Shown: positions 1 to 7,818, counted from the stretch's first letter. The stretch: DNA of 8,752 bases from an uncultured Bacteroidales bacterium (GCA_903873355.1 CAIQOG010000556.1:1-8752), one strand, 5' to 3'. A program made the numbers and translations. The notes: generated from the sequence alone by a model not told the origin.

Positions 1-223
1 ACTAATAATAAAGAAATTAAAAGTTTTTTAATCACAATAGTCTAATTGAAAATTTATACGACAAAAATATCATATAGTATTTCCAAAATGATTAAAGGGA
101 CATTAATAAGGAATTAATAAAAAAATGCATTTAAGTTGCTGTGGTGTGTCATTCGTGTTACACTTTATTTCTTCATGGTTTGATTCCTGAATTTTCCGCT
201 TTTCTGTATTATTCATAAACTAA
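1..223. other. AT-rich stretch with no supported gene
   Basis: This is the sequence downstream of the ParA operon terminator. I see no RNA gene, insertion sequence or clear promoter pair in it. The minus strand carries a 37-codon ATG-to-TAA reading frame at 103-216, but it has no recognisable ribosome binding site or family motif and begins just past the hairpin, so I do not call it. A TAnnTTTG-like box on the minus strand (62-69) has a TTTG only 14 bases upstream, which is too close for a normal Bacteroidota -33/-7 pair. Confidence 0.5.
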
Positions 224-269
224 AGAAGCAGAAAATGGAAAGTGTTTAAACTTTCCATTTTCTGCTTCT
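224..269 (-). terminator. Perfect 20-bp hairpin after the ParA-family gene
   Basis: The arms 224-243 and 250-269 are exact reverse complements (20 bp) around a 6-base loop at 244-249. The structure begins 23 bases after the stop codon of the ParA-like gene. On the minus strand the stem is followed by a T-rich run (TTTAGTTTATG), whereas the plus-strand exit is not T-rich, so termination of the leftward operon is the best reading. The stem is AT-rich in its middle and the T-tract is interrupted, so efficiency is uncertain. A processing or 3'-end protection role is an alternative. Confidence 0.75.
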
Positions 270-292
270 ATGACACAATTCATGTCTAAACT

Positions 293-1036
293 TTACATCG
301 TTTTCTTCTTTATTTCTTTCCAAAGTGCCTTGAACAAAGCTGCTGCTTTTGAATTAGGCGCAAAATCTGCCAAAGGCTTTCTATAAATTCCCATTTTCTC
401 TACATCTGCCATAAAAGGAATAGTTGAAGAGCATAGATTGGGTATTTTGCGAATAAGTTCTTTCATCATGTTCTGATGAACAGTTTTCCGAACTTCTACC
501 ATGGAGAAAAAAGGAATCACTGCCGATGTTTTCAACTCATCTTCTTCAAAAAATGAGATAATCTGTTCGTAGGTTCGCTGACAAAGAGGAGTGGGCACCG
601 TAGGAACAAGAATATAATCGCAGGCATGAAAAATATTCTCTGCTAAAATGGATATTCCGGGAGGACAGTCCAGAAAAACTACATCATAATCATTTTTCAA
701 GTCCTTCAAAGCTTCCCTGATTCTTTTCTTTGATTTCTTCACCTGATCCAAAATCGTATCCATGTGGCGGTATGAAAAATCGGAGGGAATAATATGAAGC
801 TTTCGGTAATCTGTATCTGAAATAATATCTCTTAGCTCAACTTTACCGCTAATGATTTTTTTTAAACTGGCATCATTTCCCAATTCTTTATCGTAATAAA
901 AGGTAGAAGAGCCTTGTGGATCTAAATCCCATAAGAGGGTTTTATTTCCATCAAGGCTAGATAAATAAGACAAATTAACTGATGCGGCAGTTTTCCCTAC
1001 GCCACCTTTGATATTGTATATACCAAATACTATCAT
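293..1036 (-). CDS. ParA/MinD-family ATPase without a visible ParB
   Basis: The product is 247 aa, a normal length for a stand-alone ParA/Soj-type P-loop ATPase. It has the deviant Walker A motif KGGVGKT at residues 10-16, including both the signature lysine K10 and the catalytic lysine K15, the A' motif DLDPQG at 37-42, and the Walker B segment FLDCPPG at 121-127. The C-terminal RKPLADFAPNSKAA region followed by a basic tail is also typical of ParA. Family members dimerise on ATP, bind DNA or membrane non-specifically, and are released by a partner that stimulates hydrolysis; they segregate plasmids and chromosomes or position cellular cargo. The start ATG overlaps the stop of the upstream coiled-coil gene by 4 bases (ATGA), implying translational coupling and a functional pair. 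No helix-turn-helix ParB and no parS-like repeats are visible. The ATPase call is firm; the cargo is unknown. Confidence 0.93.
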   Translation of the reverse strand: MIVFGIYNIKGGVGKTAASVNLSYLSSLDGNKTLLWDLDPQGSSTFYYDKELGNDASLKKIISGKVELRDIISDTDYRKLHIIPSDFSYRHMDTILDQVKKSKKRIREALKDLKNDYDVVFLDCPPGISILAENIFHACDYILVPTVPTPLCQRTYEQIISFFEEDELKTSAVIPFFSMVEVRKTVHQNMMKELIRKIPNLCSSTIPFMADVEKMGIYRKPLADFAPNSKAAALFKALWKEIKKKTM

Positions 1037-1380
1037 TTAGGTTCTTCGACTTTCTCAGCCTTTGGTGGTTTTTGTTTTTTATGTTTCTTGAGTGGATTCA
1101 GTTTTTTGTCCAACTCCTTATTCAGAATTTTTTTTGCTGTTTTTACATATTCCAGAGTCAATTCTCTTTCCTGTTCAAAAATCGATTTTTTGCTTTTCAG
1201 TTTTTCTTTTAATGCAACAATTTCTTTTTCGAGTTTGTCCATTTTACGAACAGCCACGCCAAGTGTTTTTGCAAATTCCTTATCCTGTTCGGTTTTTTGT
1301 AAAACCTCAGCATTAGTTTTGAAAGCTTCAACTACTTTAAATGCTTCTTCTGTTTTGTTTTTTAAGTTCTTCTTTTTCAT
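1033..1380 (-). CDS. Lysine-rich coiled-coil protein, probable partner of the ParA-like ATPase
   Basis: I do not recognise a named family. The 115-aa product has about 32 lysines (roughly 28%). It starts with a very basic segment (MKKKNLKNK), has long charged, probably helical or coiled-coil stretches at about residues 10-65 and 68-95, and ends in a proline/lysine/glutamate tail (KPPKAEKVEEPK, 104-115) that looks disordered. There is no signal peptide, membrane segment, helix-turn-helix or ParB-like domain. It is the first gene of a two-gene unit and its TGA overlaps the ATG of the ParA-like gene. Small partner proteins beside ParA ATPases often carry a basic N-terminus that triggers ATP hydrolysis, so an adaptor or activator role is a reasonable inference, not shown by homology. 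The composition could also suit a nucleic-acid-binding protein. The tight overlap supports that it is a real gene. Confidence 0.72.
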   Translation of the reverse strand: MKKKNLKNKTEEAFKVVEAFKTNAEVLQKTEQDKEFAKTLGVAVRKMDKLEKEIVALKEKLKSKKSIFEQERELTLEYVKTAKKILNKELDKKLNPLKKHKKQKPPKAEKVEEPK

Positions 1381-1431
1381 AACACTATTTTTTAAAAGAT
1401 TAATATAATATCCCGATTAGAATCAATCGAG

Positions 1432-1439
1432 CAAATGTA
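1432..1439 (-). promoter_or_regulatory. Candidate -7 box for the coiled-coil/ParA operon
   Basis: The minus strand reads TACATTTG here, an exact match to the Bacteroidota -7 consensus TAnnTTTG, and would give a leader of about 45 bases before the ATG at 1380. No convincing TTTG -33 element lies 19-21 bases upstream, so this rests on one box. A small hairpin (CGATT/AATCG, 1414-1418 with 1425-1429) would lie at the very start of the transcript. Confidence 0.35.
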
Positions 1440-1504
1440 GCAATAATTAATTGTTTGTGAGCATTATATGAAATTATTTTCAATTTTAAGCAAAATTTAA
1501 TTGG

Positions 1505-2263
1505 CTATCTGTCCAACCATACTTTAAAATCGTGAGTACGGGTTGTACTAACAAGAATTTCATCAGAAGTCTGAGGGTCAAGTAGTAACTTTATTCTACT
1601 TTTGGAAAGTATATTGATTTTTTTGATGGAATTGAATTCAATCAGATAATTCCTGTTTATTCTGAAGAAATCATTTGCTGAAACAAACTCTTCCAGCTTG
1701 TCGAGTGAAAAGTTAACGCTGAAACTTTTTCCCGTTTGTGTAACTAGAAACGTTGACTTTTCTACTGAATAAAAATAGGCAATGTTGGCGGTTTGAACAG
1801 AATTCAAATGCTCACCCACATAAACCAGAAAACGCTGTTTGTATTCGCGTTTGCCTTTTTCTAGTAAGTCTGCAAGTGCGGACCAATCATTCAGCGAATT
1901 ATTCTGATGTAATTTTCTGAATTTTTCAATACTTTTTTCTAACTTTTCCTTGCTGACGGGTTTCAGAATATAATCAATGCTGTTCAGCTCAAAGGCCCGA
2001 ATGGCAAACTCATCATAAGCCGTGGTAAAAATAATCGGACAATTGATTACCACCCGCTTGAAGATATCGAAACTTAAACCATCGCCCAACTGAATATCCA
2101 GAAACAGCAAATCCGGTTTCGCTCCTGACTGAATGTAGTTTATGCTCGATTCAATGCTGTCGCAGCGATGCATTATTTCAAAATCAGGTGCAATTTCAGC
2201 CAGCATTTTCTCCAGGCGTTTGGCTGCAGGTTGTTCATCTTCTATAATCAGAACTTTCGTCAT
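1505..2263 (-). CDS. LytTR-family response regulator
   Basis: The product is 252 aa with an N-terminal receiver domain (about 1-118) and a C-terminal LytTR DNA-binding domain (about 143-250). In the receiver, the acidic pair is E8/D9, the phospho-acceptor is D56 (LFLDIQ), the conserved threonine is in FTTAYDEFA (79-87) and the lysine is K101 in KPV. The LytTR domain shows the family's FFRINRNYLIEF block (199-210). Such regulators bind paired direct repeats spaced about two helical turns apart and usually activate transcription near their own locus. The start ATG shares one base with the stop codon of the upstream kinase gene (TAATG), so the two are translationally coupled and almost certainly a cognate pair. 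A candidate tandem binding site lies upstream of the receptor gene at 5787-5815. The regulated genes beyond the operon are unknown. Confidence 0.93.
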   Translation of the reverse strand: MTKVLIIEDEQPAAKRLEKMLAEIAPDFEIMHRCDSIESSINYIQSGAKPDLLFLDIQLGDGLSFDIFKRVVINCPIIFTTAYDEFAIRAFELNSIDYILKPVSKEKLEKSIEKFRKLHQNNSLNDWSALADLLEKGKREYKQRFLVYVGEHLNSVQTANIAYFYSVEKSTFLVTQTGKSFSVNFSLDKLEEFVSANDFFRINRNYLIEFNSIKKINILSKSRIKLLLDPQTSDEILVSTTRTHDFKVWLDR

Positions 2264-3294
2264 TATTTGCTAATTAAAGGAATGGTTACTGAGAACTGAT
2301 TGTTCGTTGTTTCAACTTTAATCGGTTCGTTTGAAACAAAGCGATATCTCCCTGCTATATTTTTCAAGCCTTGTCCGGTTGATTCTTCTGTTTGTTTTGG
2401 TTGAACATTATTAACAACTGAAATGTAATTCCCATTATCCGAAATGCTTATTCTCAGGGGATTTTTTTCGGATATGATATTGTGTTTGATACAATTTTCC
2501 AGCAACATTTGGATAGTCAACGGAAGAATGGTGAATTGTAGCGAAGTGGGCTGAACCTTAAACTCCACTTGCAAATTATCCTGAAAACGTAATTTCTGCA
2601 AATGAATATACTTTTCGGCAAATTCCAGTTCTTCCTGCAACGTAACCACATCACGTTCATTGCTCATTAATACGTACCGCAGAAAATCCGACAAATCCTG
2701 AACATATTGCTCTGCTGTGGGATTATTTTCGAGCAAACTCATCAAACTATTCAAACTGTTGAACAGAAAATGCGGGTTTATTTGTGCTTTCAACGCATTG
2801 TAACTTGCTTCCAGGTTATCTTTTTCGAGTTTTATGGATTTTGAAAAATTAAATTTCCACTGACGGTAGAAAAAAATGGCTTCGTGAATGGTAACAATCA
2901 GGAAAGTAATCAGAATGGTGAATAAAATGTCTACCAGATTAAGTCTGAATCCATCCAGAATGGGAATATTCCGTTTATAACTGAAGAAAATTCCCATCCC
3001 GGCCACAAAAAATGTTAGCAAGACCAATATCAGCGCAATTTCTATCAAAATATGTTTTAGCGGCATGGATTCCCATGGAAAGCGATTCCAGACAAAGATC
3101 ACAATCAACATACTTCCCATCCAGAGAAACGCCGTGTTAAACAATGATGGTAAAAGGATATTAAACAATGAGAATTGTCTTCCGGTAAAAAAGGAAAATA
3201 CAAGTCCGATGATCAATGAAATGCCTACCATCCAAAAAATCAGATTATACCATTTGGGGTAAACCATATCGAATTGTAATTTGCTGTTGTTCAT
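2263..3294 (-). CDS. LytS/YehU-type sensor histidine kinase
   Basis: The product is 343 aa. The N-terminal half has four hydrophobic segments (about 15-36, 44-69, 82-105, 118-144) with short loops and no large extracytoplasmic sensor domain. It is followed by a short linker and a His_kinase core of the LytS class. The phospho-acceptor is H175 within QINPHFLFNSLN (171-182). The ATP-binding part has the N-box LLENCIKHN (264-272) and a glycine box GQGLKNIAGRY (307-317). The G1 position reads VVNNVQ (293-298) rather than the classical DxGxG, a variation I recall from Bacteroidota LytS-like kinases. The gene begins 40 bases after the receptor gene's stop, with no hairpin between them, and its stop overlaps the regulator start. 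It probably signals to that LytTR regulator. The stimulus is unknown; with so little periplasmic sequence, the membrane domain or a partner protein may do the sensing. Confidence 0.92.
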   Translation of the reverse strand: MNNSKLQFDMVYPKWYNLIFWMVGISLIIGLVFSFFTGRQFSLFNILLPSLFNTAFLWMGSMLIVIFVWNRFPWESMPLKHILIEIALILVLLTFFVAGMGIFFSYKRNIPILDGFRLNLVDILFTILITFLIVTIHEAIFFYRQWKFNFSKSIKLEKDNLEASYNALKAQINPHFLFNSLNSLMSLLENNPTAEQYVQDLSDFLRYVLMSNERDVVTLQEELEFAEKYIHLQKLRFQDNLQVEFKVQPTSLQFTILPLTIQMLLENCIKHNIISEKNPLRISISDNGNYISVVNNVQPKQTEESTGQGLKNIAGRYRFVSNEPIKVETTNNQFSVTIPLISK

Positions 3295-3334
3295 GGCATG
3301 TTTACTAATTTGAGGACAAATATACTCGAAATAA

Positions 3335-5716
3335 TTAAAAATTAATACGATACAGCATCATCGGCAAAAACGCTTGTTGGAAAACAGTAGAAATGGAATG
3401 CGATTGTGTGTTAAATTGTTCCGAAAAAATATTCTGGTTGTTGGTAACATTTTGCAAATCGAGTCCGAATTCCTGCGATATGTGTTTGAAATTCTGTTTA
3501 AATCCGATTCTTAAATCACACCTGAAATAATCTTTGTATTTATTGTTGTACGCTTTGCTCCAATCGTAAACCTGTTCATTGGCGGCAACGGAGGCATTCA
3601 AATCAATAGGAATATACCGCATTCCACCCGACCAAACCCCACGGGCATCAAATGTCAGGAAATTATTTTTACCTACTTTCAATTCATATCCTGCCAACAA
3701 ATTCATGGCATAGTTCGTATTGAAAGCCGTGTTTCGCCACACATTGTCAGTTCCCTCGTATTTTGAATCAAATAACGAAACAGTCATCAATGCATAATAA
3801 CCATGGCTTAAAAACTTTTCAACGGTCAATTCCAATCCGTAATTTTTCCCTTTGCCGGTATTCTGTAAACTATCTGATTTGGCAATAAAATAGCCGCTTC
3901 CGGCATTCAGCATAGAATAAGCTCCGTTCGATTTAGAAACCGGCACGTTGAAAATATCCTGATAATACGCTTCGGATTTTACGCGGAATTCGCTGCCCAA
4001 ATGCCAATCGTAACCAAGCACAACATGTTGCGAACGGGTAAATTTCAAATCGTGATTGTTTTCAGCGTATGTTCTAAGCGTTTGATTATATTCTTTGGCA
4101 AAATAAACCGTGCGGGGTTGAATCTGGCTGTGAAGTCCATAACCCAGACTCAGCGACTGTCCCTGCCCGAACTTCCATTGTAAACCAAAGCGGGGTTCCA
4201 GTGCACTTTCTTTGCTTAAATCATAATACTGATAATGCAAACCTCCATTTAAAATTAAATTATCCGAAAATTTATGCTGCCAGTTGCCAAAGGCTTCGTA
4301 AAGCGTTGTCGGTTCATTATTTACCTGCGTCAGATAAATCCGTTTGTGAAAATTATTCACCCATGCCGAATCGTTGAAAGATGTGATATACCGGTTTGCA
4401 AAAATACCTACCGCCATATTATCTTGCGTATTAAACTTATGTTTTAGTTCTACCGAAGCTGATATTTTGTTTTCAAGCAGTTTGCCGGCATAAGTTGAGA
4501 AATACGTTTTATTCAGATAATCAATGGAATCATTCTGCGTAGCCGACTGTGAGCTCTGAAACGAAACAGCCGATTTCAGTTTTGTCTTTTCGGAAATCAT
4601 CAACGTATGTGTGAGTAAAGCCACATTCAGATTCGCACCAAAATCAGTGGCATAACCCAGTTGATTAGAGCTTATAGCCTGTGCCTTATCAAAAGTTCGA
4701 CCCAATTGAATAAAACTGGTTCCGAAAATTCCCACAAATTTAAATCTGCCTGCATTTCGAGTCGGAATATCAGCCAAAACTGTCAAATCGTGGTATTGTG
4801 GAATGGCAGCACCTGTACCAATATTAAATCCGAGTTTGCTTACCAACTCCAGCGTAGAATAGCGGTAGTCAACGATAAACGAACCTTTCGGATTGTTTTT
4901 GCCCATCGGAATTGGTCCTTCGGCGGCTGCTTCGAAACCATTAAAACCAACCTGTCCGGTAAATTCATATTTTTCCTTATTTCCACTTCGCAAATTAATA
5001 TCGAAAACACCCGAAAGTGCATTGCCGTATTCAGCAGGAAAAGCACCGGTCATAAAATCGGAATTAGCCAGCAGATTACTGTTAAGCATACTTACCGGTC
5101 CGCCGGTGGTGCCCTGTGCACCAAAATGGTTAGGATTCGGAACTTCAACTCCTTCAATGCGCCACAACAAACCCATAGGCGAGTTTCCTCGAATGATAAT
5201 GTCGTTACGTGAATCGTTTCCTGCCATGACTCCCGCATAGTTTGAAACCATTCGCGACGGATCGCCTAAACTGCCGGCATAACGTTCAGTTTCTTCCACG
5301 CTGAACGAGCGGGCACTTATTAATGCCATGTCATTCAGCGGTTTTTCTTTGGAATGTCCAACCTTTACTACCACCTCGCCCAAGTGATTGACTTTTTCTT
5401 CCAGTTTAAATGTCAGTACCGTTTCTTTTCCGGCTATAATCATTTGACTAGAAACTAATTGTGCAGAATAACCCACAATAGATGCCGAAAACGACCATCT
5501 TCCGGGTTTGATATTTTTCAGTTCAAATTCTCCTTTGGCATCAGTTGTGGTGCCAACAAACGGTTTGGAATCAGGCACCACGATAGAAGCTCCTTCAATT
5601 GGACTCCCAGTAAATGCATCAGTAACTATCCCACGAACAGTTTGTCCGCCGTTTTGTGCATTTCCGGTTAAAACGGCCAATGCGATTGTAAGGGTTAAAA
5701 TAATTCTTCGTTTCAT
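3335..5716 (-). CDS. TonB-dependent outer-membrane receptor with carboxypeptidase-regulatory-like N-domain
   Basis: The product is 793 aa. A signal peptide (basic MKRR, hydrophobic core 5-17, likely cleavage after A20) is followed by a carboxypeptidase-regulatory-like beta-sandwich (about 26-106, with VRGIVTDAFTGSPIEGASI and TDAKGEFELKNIKPG). Then come a plug domain (about 125-245, with IIIRGNSP at 173-180 and EYGNALSGVFDINLRSGN at 229-246) and a beta-barrel of about 545 residues ending in the terminal phenylalanine expected for BAM recognition (MLYRINF). It should import a ligand across the outer membrane using TonB-ExbBD energy. It is shorter than SusC-type receptors and no SusD gene follows. 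It also lacks an N-terminal STN signalling domain, so FecA-style anti-sigma signalling is unlikely. It heads a probable operon with the LytS-like kinase and LytTR regulator. The substrate cannot be told from sequence alone. Long plus-strand frames inside it are antisense shadows. Confidence 0.95.
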   Translation of the reverse strand: MKRRIILTLTIALAVLTGNAQNGGQTVRGIVTDAFTGSPIEGASIVVPDSKPFVGTTTDAKGEFELKNIKPGRWSFSASIVGYSAQLVSSQMIIAGKETVLTFKLEEKVNHLGEVVVKVGHSKEKPLNDMALISARSFSVEETERYAGSLGDPSRMVSNYAGVMAGNDSRNDIIIRGNSPMGLLWRIEGVEVPNPNHFGAQGTTGGPVSMLNSNLLANSDFMTGAFPAEYGNALSGVFDINLRSGNKEKYEFTGQVGFNGFEAAAEGPIPMGKNNPKGSFIVDYRYSTLELVSKLGFNIGTGAAIPQYHDLTVLADIPTRNAGRFKFVGIFGTSFIQLGRTFDKAQAISSNQLGYATDFGANLNVALLTHTLMISEKTKLKSAVSFQSSQSATQNDSIDYLNKTYFSTYAGKLLENKISASVELKHKFNTQDNMAVGIFANRYITSFNDSAWVNNFHKRIYLTQVNNEPTTLYEAFGNWQHKFSDNLILNGGLHYQYYDLSKESALEPRFGLQWKFGQGQSLSLGYGLHSQIQPRTVYFAKEYNQTLRTYAENNHDLKFTRSQHVVLGYDWHLGSEFRVKSEAYYQDIFNVPVSKSNGAYSMLNAGSGYFIAKSDSLQNTGKGKNYGLELTVEKFLSHGYYALMTVSLFDSKYEGTDNVWRNTAFNTNYAMNLLAGYELKVGKNNFLTFDARGVWSGGMRYIPIDLNASVAANEQVYDWSKAYNNKYKDYFRCDLRIGFKQNFKHISQEFGLDLQNVTNNQNIFSEQFNTQSHSISTVFQQAFLPMMLYRINF

Positions 5717-5745
5717 ATCTTTTATTTTTAAAATTATCTATACGG

Positions 5746-5753
5746 CAAAATTA
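5746..5753 (-). promoter_or_regulatory. Candidate -7 box for the receptor/LytS/LytTR operon
   Basis: The minus strand reads TAATTTTG, matching TAnnTTTG, 29 bases upstream of the receptor start codon. This would place the transcription start near 5739 and give a leader of about 20 bases. No good TTTG -33 element is present at the usual spacing (the nearest TTTG, 5763-5766, is only 9 bases away). A weak -33 would fit a promoter that needs an activator such as the LytTR regulator. Confidence 0.35.
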
Positions 5754-5786
5754 TTACCCATACAAATGAAATTAAAATAAAAGTTG

Positions 5787-5815
5787 CTGAATGAAGAAAA
5801 TTTCCTACTGAATGA
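5787..5815. promoter_or_regulatory. Tandem 8-bp direct repeat, possible LytTR operator
   Basis: The octamer CTGAATGA occurs at 5787-5794 and again at 5808-5815, separated by exactly 13 bases (period 21). On the coding strand this is TCATTCAG-N13-TCATTCAG. Known LytTR regulators recognise two short direct repeats about 21 bp apart; for example BtsR (YehT) uses 8-bp repeats with a 13-bp spacer, and YpdB and AgrA have similar periods. The site lies 34-62 bases upstream of the candidate -7 box of the operon that encodes a LytTR regulator. The same octamer also occurs singly inside coding sequence at 1887-1894 and 5331-5338, so only the paired spacing is notable. Binding is inferred. Confidence 0.42.
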
Positions 5816-5876
5816 GAGAAATGAACAATAAATCTATTCCGAATAATTGAATGTTTGAATTTAAAAGTTGGTAAAC

Positions 5877-6866
5877 CTATTCATTTATCAAAACAACATT
5901 TCCAATAACTTCTCCGTTTTCAACCATCCTATTGGCTTCCGCAGCTTCAGTCAATGCCATTCGTTTAAAGATGAGCGGTTTGATTTTTCCGGCTTTAAGC
6001 AAATGAATAAGTTCTTCCATATCTTCCAGGACGGTTTTTTTGTTCATTTTGTAGTTTACAGAAATACCATAGCTTTTGGCTTTTACTCCCTTCGAAATTC
6101 CGGAGAACATATAATACACCGTTTTGAGTAAATACATAAATGATTTCAGGGAATACCCATATTCTACCAATAAACCACCACGTCGAAGAACTTGAATTGA
6201 TTTTTTAATAGTTTTACCACCGACGCCATCAAATACAAAATCAATCCCTTCAGGAACCGATTTTCTGATAGTTTCCGAAAAATCCTGCGTTTTGTAATCA
6301 ATAAGAGTTGCCCCGAAGTACTCCAATGATTCATGTTTAATGCCTGAAGCCGTTCCATATAATTCCAATTCAAACATTTTCCCCAAATCGAGCAAAGCCG
6401 AACCAACTCCGCCACTTGCACCGGTAATTAAAACTTTATCGCCTTTTTTTACTTTTGCGACACGTTTCATCATTTGGTAAGCAGTTGTATAATTCAGTAT
6501 AACTGCTGCTGCTTCTGCTACGTCTACAGATTTTGGAATATTTATCAGATCCTCAGCTTTGAGCCTAATAAATTCAGAATAACCGCCAAAAGTGGTAAGT
6601 GCGGCAACCCGTTCACCTACTTTTGGCACAGAAATATTCGATCCATTTTTGTAAACTGTGCCAACAATTTCATAACCCGGCACAAATGGTTTCTTTGGTA
6701 CTCCGGGATAATTATAGTATCGCATGGCAATATCGGTTCCACCAACGGCACATGCCTGTACTTTGATTAAAACTTCATCTGGATTCGGATTAACTATCAC
6801 GTTTTCTAAAACCTGAAGCACTTCTGGTCCTCCTTTTTTACTGATAATGACACTTTTGTATTGCAT
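5877..6866 (-). CDS. Zinc-free medium-chain dehydrogenase/reductase (quinone-oxidoreductase / VAT1-like)
   Basis: The product is 329 aa, the usual length for the quinone-oxidoreductase branch of the MDR superfamily. The GroES-like catalytic domain covers about 1-125, with the PGYEIVG segment (63-69) where zinc-type alcohol dehydrogenases have GHE. The Rossmann domain has the nucleotide-binding motif TGASGGVG (148-155), then GATLIDYKTQDF (185-196) and FVFDGVGG (210-217). The catalytic- and structural-zinc cysteine/histidine sets are absent, so it should be a metal-independent NAD(P)H reductase acting on quinones, enones or related carbonyls in the cytoplasm. The region about 239-275 is longer and more hydrophobic than average, as in VAT1-like members. 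It follows another MDR gene after only 16 bases, probably in the same transcript. The substrate is unknown. Confidence 0.9.
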   Translation of the reverse strand: MQYKSVIISKKGGPEVLQVLENVIVNPNPDEVLIKVQACAVGGTDIAMRYYNYPGVPKKPFVPGYEIVGTVYKNGSNISVPKVGERVAALTTFGGYSEFIRLKAEDLINIPKSVDVAEAAAVILNYTTAYQMMKRVAKVKKGDKVLITGASGGVGSALLDLGKMFELELYGTASGIKHESLEYFGATLIDYKTQDFSETIRKSVPEGIDFVFDGVGGKTIKKSIQVLRRGGLLVEYGYSLKSFMYLLKTVYYMFSGISKGVKAKSYGISVNYKMNKKTVLEDMEELIHLLKAGKIKPLIFKRMALTEAAEANRMVENGEVIGNVVLINE

Positions 6867-6882
6867 AAGATTATTCTTTAAA

Positions 6883-7812
6883 TTATAACTTTATCACTAC
6901 ATTTCCTTTTTTGTGTCCTTTATCAACATATCTGTGAGCTTCTACAATTTGTTCCAGGGGGTAAATTTTATCAATTACCGATTTCAATACTCCTGCTTCA
7001 CAAAGCTCTTTAAGGTAAATCAGGTCTTCAAGCTTTAATTTAAAGTTGTTTGACATAGCCATAATGTTTAGATAGATTCCTGACTTTGCTAACGATTTTT
7101 TACGTTTTGAAGTTGCAAGTTTGCCTACAGCATCAAAAATAAAATCGTATTTATCAGCACGTTGGGTAAAATCCTCTTTGGTATAATCAATTACTTCATC
7201 AGCTCCCAGTGATTTTACCATTTCCAAATTCGCTGTACTGCAAACTCCTGTAACTTCTGCTCCAAAGTACTTGGCAAGTTGCACAGCATACGTACCAACA
7301 CTACCGGAAGCTCCATAGATTAATACCTTTTGACCTTTCTGGATATTGGCTTTTCTAAGATTATACAAGGCGGTTAATCCACCATTCGATACCGGAGCGG
7401 CTTCCTCATAAGTCATATTGGTTGGTTTTAGAGTTATAATCCCCTTTTCAGGCAAACAGCAATATTGTGCATACGCACCGAAATTAAATTCAGTTGATGC
7501 AAAAACCGGATCGCCTATTTTAAACAATGTAACGTTCTTACCTACAGCTTCAATTTCTCCGGCAAGTTCCATTCCAAGAATTTTTCTTCTTGGACCCTTG
7601 AAACCCATCATTATTAGCATAAAAGGCTTGAAAAAGAAATCAATAATTGTTCCCATACCAGGCTCTAAGCGCCGAATTTTGGTATCTCCAATGTGAACTG
7701 TCGTTGCGATTACTTTAATCAACACTTCATTGTCCTTCGGAGTTGGTTTTTCCATCTCTATTAATTCAAGGACTTCCGGCAAACCGTATTTTGTGCATAT
7801 TACTGCTTTCAT
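6883..7812 (-). CDS. NAD(P)-dependent medium-chain dehydrogenase/reductase, zinc-free
   Basis: I place the start at the ATG at 7812 (309 aa). It has an AGGA Shine-Dalgarno six bases upstream and opens with [17 protein letters not shown], the normal family start. The frame stays open to a TTG at 7833, which would add seven residues, but that TTG lies inside a candidate -7 promoter box. The GroES-like domain (about 1-130) contains [14 protein letters not shown] (78-91). The Rossmann domain has YGASGSVG (166-173), followed by [13 protein letters not shown] (203-215) and FIFDAVG (224-230). Zinc ligands are missing, so it should be a metal-free NAD(P)H-dependent reductase of carbonyl, enone or quinone substrates. 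It is a distant tandem paralogue of the next gene (16-base gap); the pair may have arisen by old duplication or may act on related compounds. The exact substrate is unknown. Confidence 0.9.
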   Translation of the reverse strand: MKAVICTKYGLPEVLELIEMEKPTPKDNEVLIKVIATTVHIGDTKIRRLEPGMGTIIDFFFKPFMLIMMGFKGPRRKILGMELAGEIEAVGKNVTLFKIGDPVFASTEFNFGAYAQYCCLPEKGIITLKPTNMTYEEAAPVSNGGLTALYNLRKANIQKGQKVLIYGASGSVGTYAVQLAKYFGAEVTGVCSTANLEMVKSLGADEVIDYTKEDFTQRADKYDFIFDAVGKLATSKRKKSLAKSGIYLNIMAMSNNFKLKLEDLIYLKELCEAGVLKSVIDKIYPLEQIVEAHRYVDKGHKKGNVVIKL

Positions 7813-7818
7813 GTTTTT

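Noticed and set aside
103..216. 37-codon minus-strand frame (ATG to TAA) downstream of the ParA terminator
   Set aside because: No ribosome binding site, promoter or recognisable motif, and such a length is expected by chance; it starts just past the hairpin. Not supported as a gene.
1088..1408. 106-codon plus-strand frame rich in F, S and L
   Set aside because: It is the antisense shadow of the lysine-rich coiled-coil gene (AAA/AAG/GAA codons read backwards give TTT/CTT/TTC).
1482..1497. Inverted repeat AATTTT-AAGC-AAAATT just after the response regulator stop
   Set aside because: The stem is only 6 bp and all AT, and no T-tract follows on the minus strand, so I do not call it a terminator, though the regulator transcript must end near here or read through.
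4661..5212. 183-codon plus-strand open frame
   Set aside because: It lies wholly antisense to the plug and early barrel of the TonB-dependent receptor, whose frame has clear family motifs. The antisense product shows no domain features.
5835..5845. Short palindrome TATTC-C-GAATA in the receptor upstream region
   Set aside because: Five-base arms around one base in AT-rich DNA are common by chance. No second copy or link to the promoter was seen.
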